DNA from: an uncultured Balneolaceae bacterium
GTDB taxonomy: Bacteria; Bacteroidota; Rhodothermia; Balneolales; Balneolaceae
DNA: 8,229 nt
NCBI GenBank assembly: GCA_938003885.1
Contig: CALKWT010000183.1
Span: 1-8,229 of the forward strand
Direction of reading: 5' to 3'
Position numbers and translations under genes: made by a program. Each line of letters begins with the position of its first letter. Within the stretch, counting starts at the first letter, position 1. This document shows positions 5,488-8,229 of the stretch, piece after piece. Below the pieces are notes generated by a model that saw nothing but the letters and a program-made list of their open reading frames with translations, was not told where the DNA came from and did no database searches.

Positions 5488-6618
5488 TTGAAGATTGGAG
5501 TTATCAAACAAACTGAAAATCATGAAACCCGGGTCGCCATTACACCGGAAGGAACGGAAGCATTAATTAAACTTGGAGCACAGATTGCTGTAGAAAGCGG
5601 CGCAGGACTTGCATCCAGCTATACCGATGAAGAGTACGTTAATGCAGGTGCAACTGTACTGAATGGAAGATCAGAGGTCCTCAAACAGAGCTCGATCCTG
5701 ATTACAGTGCAGGCACCGTCTGAGGAAGATATCCGCCAACTTCAACCAGGGACAATTTTGATTTCATTTATCTGGCCCCTGCAGAACCGGGACTATCTCG
5801 ATCTGTTGAACCAGCATAAGATTTCTGCGCTCGCGATGGATACCGTTCCACGTATCAGCCGTGCCCAATCAATGGACGCCCTCTCCTCCATGAGTAACAT
5901 TGCGGGGTACAAGGCCGCACTCCTGGGGGCGAACCATCTGGACCGCTACCTTCCCATGATGATGACCGCTGCCGGCACCATTCCCCCGGCCAAAGTGCTT
6001 GTCCTTGGAGCCGGAGTAGCCGGGCTTCAGGCGATCGCCACAGCAAAACGCCTGGGAGCTGTCGTGGAAGCTTTTGATGTGAGACCGGTAGTGAAAGAGC
6101 AAGTAGAGAGTCTAGGTGCCACTTTCGTAGAGGTCGAAATGGAAGAGGAGGAAACGGAATCGAAAGGTGGTTATGCCAAAGAGCTGGACGAAAGAAACCA
6201 AATCCGCCAGAGGGAAGTGATCCACCAGCACGCCAAAAAATCGGATATTGTGATCACGACTGCGCTGATTCCAGGAAGGCCTGCCCCCGTCCTGATTACG
6301 AAAGAGATGGTGAAAGATATGAAGACCGGCTCTGTTGTCGTGGATATTGCCGCAGAACAGGGCGGAAACTGTGAACTCACTCAAGCAGGCGAGGTTATTA
6401 CAGTGGATGGCGTAAAAATCGTCGGATTGCTGAACCTGCCCGGGATGCTGGCCTTCCATGCGAGCAAGCTCTACTCCAAAAACGTTCTCTCCCTGCTCTC
6501 TCTTCTGATCAAAGAGGAGAAACCGGTTTTTGATTTCGAAGATGAAATCATCCTCAATACAACCGTTACGCATGATGGTGAAATCATCTCACCCTTTGTG
6601 AAAGAGAATCTGAAATAA
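5488..6618 (+). CDS. pntAA: NAD(P) transhydrogenase subunit alpha, domain I (NAD-binding)
   Basis: This 376-residue protein is domain I of the proton-translocating transhydrogenase, a peripheral subunit on the cytoplasmic side that binds NADH and passes hydride to NADP+ on domain III. It starts MKIGVIKQTENHETRVAITPEG, typical of the family and of related alanine dehydrogenases. The RQD loop that contacts the nicotinamide is intact as Arg122, Gln127 and Asp130 in RISRAQSMDALSS; the Gln-Asp loop sets this apart from alanine dehydrogenase. The NAD motif GAGVAG is at 174-179, Asp197 in FDVRP binds the adenosine ribose and favours NAD over NADP, and GGYAKE (227-232) is the mobile loop with Tyr229. 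The length shows a split-subunit layout (alpha1, alpha2, beta) as in Rhodospirillum and Thermus, not the fused alpha of E. coli. Start: TTG with a strong ribosome site. First gene of the operon. Confidence 0.96.
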   Translation: MKIGVIKQTENHETRVAITPEGTEALIKLGAQIAVESGAGLASSYTDEEYVNAGATVLNGRSEVLKQSSILITVQAPSEEDIRQLQPGTILISFIWPLQNRDYLDLLNQHKISALAMDTVPRISRAQSMDALSSMSNIAGYKAALLGANHLDRYLPMMMTAAGTIPPAKVLVLGAGVAGLQAIATAKRLGAVVEAFDVRPVVKEQVESLGATFVEVEMEEEETESKGGYAKELDERNQIRQREVIHQHAKKSDIVITTALIPGRPAPVLITKEMVKDMKTGSVVVDIAAEQGGNCELTQAGEVITVDGVKIVGLLNLPGMLAFHASKLYSKNVLSLLSLLIKEEKPVFDFEDEIILNTTVTHDGEIISPFVKENLK

Positions 6619-6672
6619 TCCTGTACGTGCAATTAGATCAATGTACAACCCATCACCTAATATAAACTAACC

Positions 6673-6963
6673 ATGGAAGCTTTTATATTTAACCTTTTTA
6701 TATTCGTTCTGGCTTCGTTTGTCGGATTTGAATTAATCTCCAAGGTCCCCCCGACACTTCACACCCCCCTGATGTCGGGTTCCAATGCTATCTCCGGAAT
6801 CACGCTGATCGGTGCCCTGATTATCTCCGGTTCAACCGACAGTACAATGGCACAATGGATCGGGTTTGGAGCCATCGTTCTAGCAACTATCAACGTCGCT
6901 GGTGGATTTATTGTCACCGACAGAATGTTGGAAATGTTCAAAAAAAAGGAGGGTAACCGATGA
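6673..6963 (+). CDS. pntAB: NAD(P) transhydrogenase subunit alpha 2, membrane part
   Basis: This 96-residue membrane subunit contributes the alpha side of domain II, the proton channel. Three membrane helices are visible, at about residues 4-22, 33-52 and 60-82. The family signature LHTPLMSGSNAISG is at 29-42, with His30. The C-terminus RMLEMFKKKEG is basic and should face the cytoplasm. It follows pntAA after 54 bases with only a weak ribosome site, and its TGA overlaps the pntB ATG (ATGA, 6960-6963), so the two are translationally coupled. At residue 41 it carries Ser, where the Thermus protein, as I recall it, has a histidine proposed to act in proton transfer; E. coli also has Ser there. 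Confidence 0.94.
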   Translation: MEAFIFNLFIFVLASFVGFELISKVPPTLHTPLMSGSNAISGITLIGALIISGSTDSTMAQWIGFGAIVLATINVAGGFIVTDRMLEMFKKKEGNR

Positions 6964-8229
6964 GCTATTTCTTACCAGATTCCTTCCAGGCATTTTTACC
7001 CGATCTCATCCAGCTGCTCTATCTTGTTGCAACCGGGTTTTTCATCGTAGGGATCAAACGCTTGGGCTCCCCGGCTACTGCACGCTTCGGTAACAGGCTG
7101 GCTTCAATTGGTATGCTGATCGGTGTTGCAGTGACCCTCTTCGATCGGGAAATAGTCACCTTTGAGTTTATCATTGCAGGAGTGGTGATTGGCGCCCTGA
7201 TTGGGGTTTTTTCCGCAAGAAAAGTTCAGATGACAGCCATGCCTGAAATGGTTGCGATCCTGAACGGCCTCGGGGGGGGTGCATCCGCCCTTGTTGCATG
7301 GGGAGAAGTCACCCGGATCAACCCACAATTGCTGGAACTGCATGTTCTCGCGACCACAGGCCTCAGTATACTTATCGGGGCGGTCACTTTCACCGGAAGT
7401 TTTATAGCTTTTGGCAAGCTCCGCGGCTTTATCCATGGAGGAAGGGTGGCACTGCCCGGACAGAACTACATCAACCTTATTATGAGTGTCGCTGCTCTGG
7501 GGCTGGTTGGATGGTATGCAGTAAACCCCGAGTATCAGGTAATTTTCTGGTCACTTTTTGCTCTCGCTTTGATCATCGGTGTCGCCACGGTCATGCCGAT
7601 CGGAGGAGCCGACATGCCAGTGGTCATTTCACTGCTCAACTCATACTCCGGGCTTGCCGCGTCGATGGCAGGTTTTGTTCTCGGAAATAATCTTCTGATC
7701 ATCAGTGGTGCTCTTGTCGGTGCTGCAGGCCTGATCCTGACCAACATTATGTGTCAGGCGATGAATCGTTCACTCTATGATGTTCTCTTCGGTGCATTCG
7801 GAGGTGGAGGCGCAGCTGCCGATGATTCAAATGCAGACAAGAGCTATCAGCAGACATTTGCCGACGATGTAGCGATTCAGTGCTCTTACGCTCAGAAAGT
7901 GATTATAGCGCCGGGGTACGGACTGGCTGTAGCCCAGGCACAGCATACACTTAAAGAGGTTGCCAATCTTCTGGAAGAGAAAGGGGTCGAAGTCAAGTAT
8001 GCTATACATCCCGTAGCAGGAAGGATGCCAGGACATATGAACGTTCTTCTGGCTGAAGCGGACGTTCCCTACGATCAGCTTTATGATATGGATCAGATCA
8101 ACCCCGAGTTCAAATCGACCGATGTAGTTCTTATTATCGGTGCGAATGACGTCGTAAATCCGGCTGCCAAAACCACTCCCGGAAGCCCGATCTATGGCAT
8201 GCCTATTCTGAACGTAGATGAGGCAAAAC
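6960..8229 (+). CDS. pntB: NAD(P) transhydrogenase subunit beta, 3' end beyond window
   Basis: This subunit carries most of the membrane domain II and the NADP(H)-binding domain III. The frame is open from ATG 6960 to the window edge: 423 codons of an expected 460 or so, leaving about 40 residues outside. Residues about 15-280 hold many membrane helices, including NGLGGGASALVAWGE (102-116) and the conserved AVTFTGSFIAFGKLRG. A Gly/Ala-rich linker (about 280-292) leads to domain III. There GYGLAVAQAQ (starting with P318-G319-Y320-G321) is the NADP phosphate-binding loop, AGRMPGHMNVLLAEA follows, and GANDVVNPAA (394-403) is the loop that selects NADP. All are intact. At residue 102 it has Asn where E. 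coli has the channel histidine (beta His91). The start overlaps the pntAB stop by four bases. A run of eight G lies at 7272-7279 without breaking the frame. Confidence 0.97.
   Translation, partial: MSYFLPDSFQAFLPDLIQLLYLVATGFFIVGIKRLGSPATARFGNRLASIGMLIGVAVTLFDREIVTFEFIIAGVVIGALIGVFSARKVQMTAMPEMVAILNGLGGGASALVAWGEVTRINPQLLELHVLATTGLSILIGAVTFTGSFIAFGKLRGFIHGGRVALPGQNYINLIMSVAALGLVGWYAVNPEYQVIFWSLFALALIIGVATVMPIGGADMPVVISLLNSYSGLAASMAGFVLGNNLLIISGALVGAAGLILTNIMCQAMNRSLYDVLFGAFGGGGAAADDSNADKSYQQTFADDVAIQCSYAQKVIIAPGYGLAVAQAQHTLKEVANLLEEKGVEVKYAIHPVAGRMPGHMNVLLAEADVPYDQLYDMDQINPEFKSTDVVLIIGANDVVNPAAKTTPGSPIYGMPILNVDEAK

Noticed and set aside
6622..6647. TGTAC/GTACA inverted repeat between pntAA and pntAB as an operator
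   Set aside because: The arms are five bases, self-complementary-rich and easily found by chance; an operator inside the operon is unlikely.

Overview
The window looks like ordinary chromosomal housekeeping sequence from a bacterium. It most resembles the Bacteroidota / Balneolota / Rhodothermota group. This rests on a DUF6580-type membrane protein, an SDR of a type I associate with that group, few recognisable Shine-Dalgarno sequences, and one promoter-like site close to the Bacteroidota -7 element. The assignment is an inference and could be wrong at phylum level. I see no rRNA, tRNA, CRISPR array, insertion sequence, phage gene or attachment site.

Layout. Left block, + strand: the 3' end of a 3-methyladenine DNA glycosylase gene (to 373), then a DUF6580 multi-pass membrane protein (511-1074) followed after 27 bases by a short-chain dehydrogenase (1102-1824). 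Middle block: a comM/yifB-type AAA+ ATPase gene on the - strand (2109-3650). Its downstream gap of about 285 bases holds a possible small membrane-protein gene whose two halves lie in different frames. Divergent from comM is a small DUF4342 protein with a very acidic tail (3734-4135). Next is thioredoxin reductase trxB on the - strand (4192-5169), convergent with the DUF4342 gene. Right block, + strand: a three-gene proton-translocating NAD(P) transhydrogenase operon, pntAA (5488-6618), pntAB (6673-6963) and pntB (6960 to beyond the window end).

How the genes fit together. The clearest functional link is redox. The transhydrogenase uses the proton gradient to make NADPH from NADH, and the divergently transcribed thioredoxin reductase spends NADPH to reduce thioredoxin. 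They share a 318-base AT-rich intergenic region containing small palindromes, so joint control is plausible but unproven. The glycosylase (base-excision repair) and ComM (branch migration in DNA uptake and recombination) both act on DNA but are not in one operon.

No convincing undescribed system is visible. The observations most worth a second look are three. The transhydrogenase appears to lack a histidine at both membrane positions usually discussed for proton transfer. A single-base frame change seems to split a small membrane protein downstream of comM. The trxB/pnt divergent region is arranged as if for shared control.
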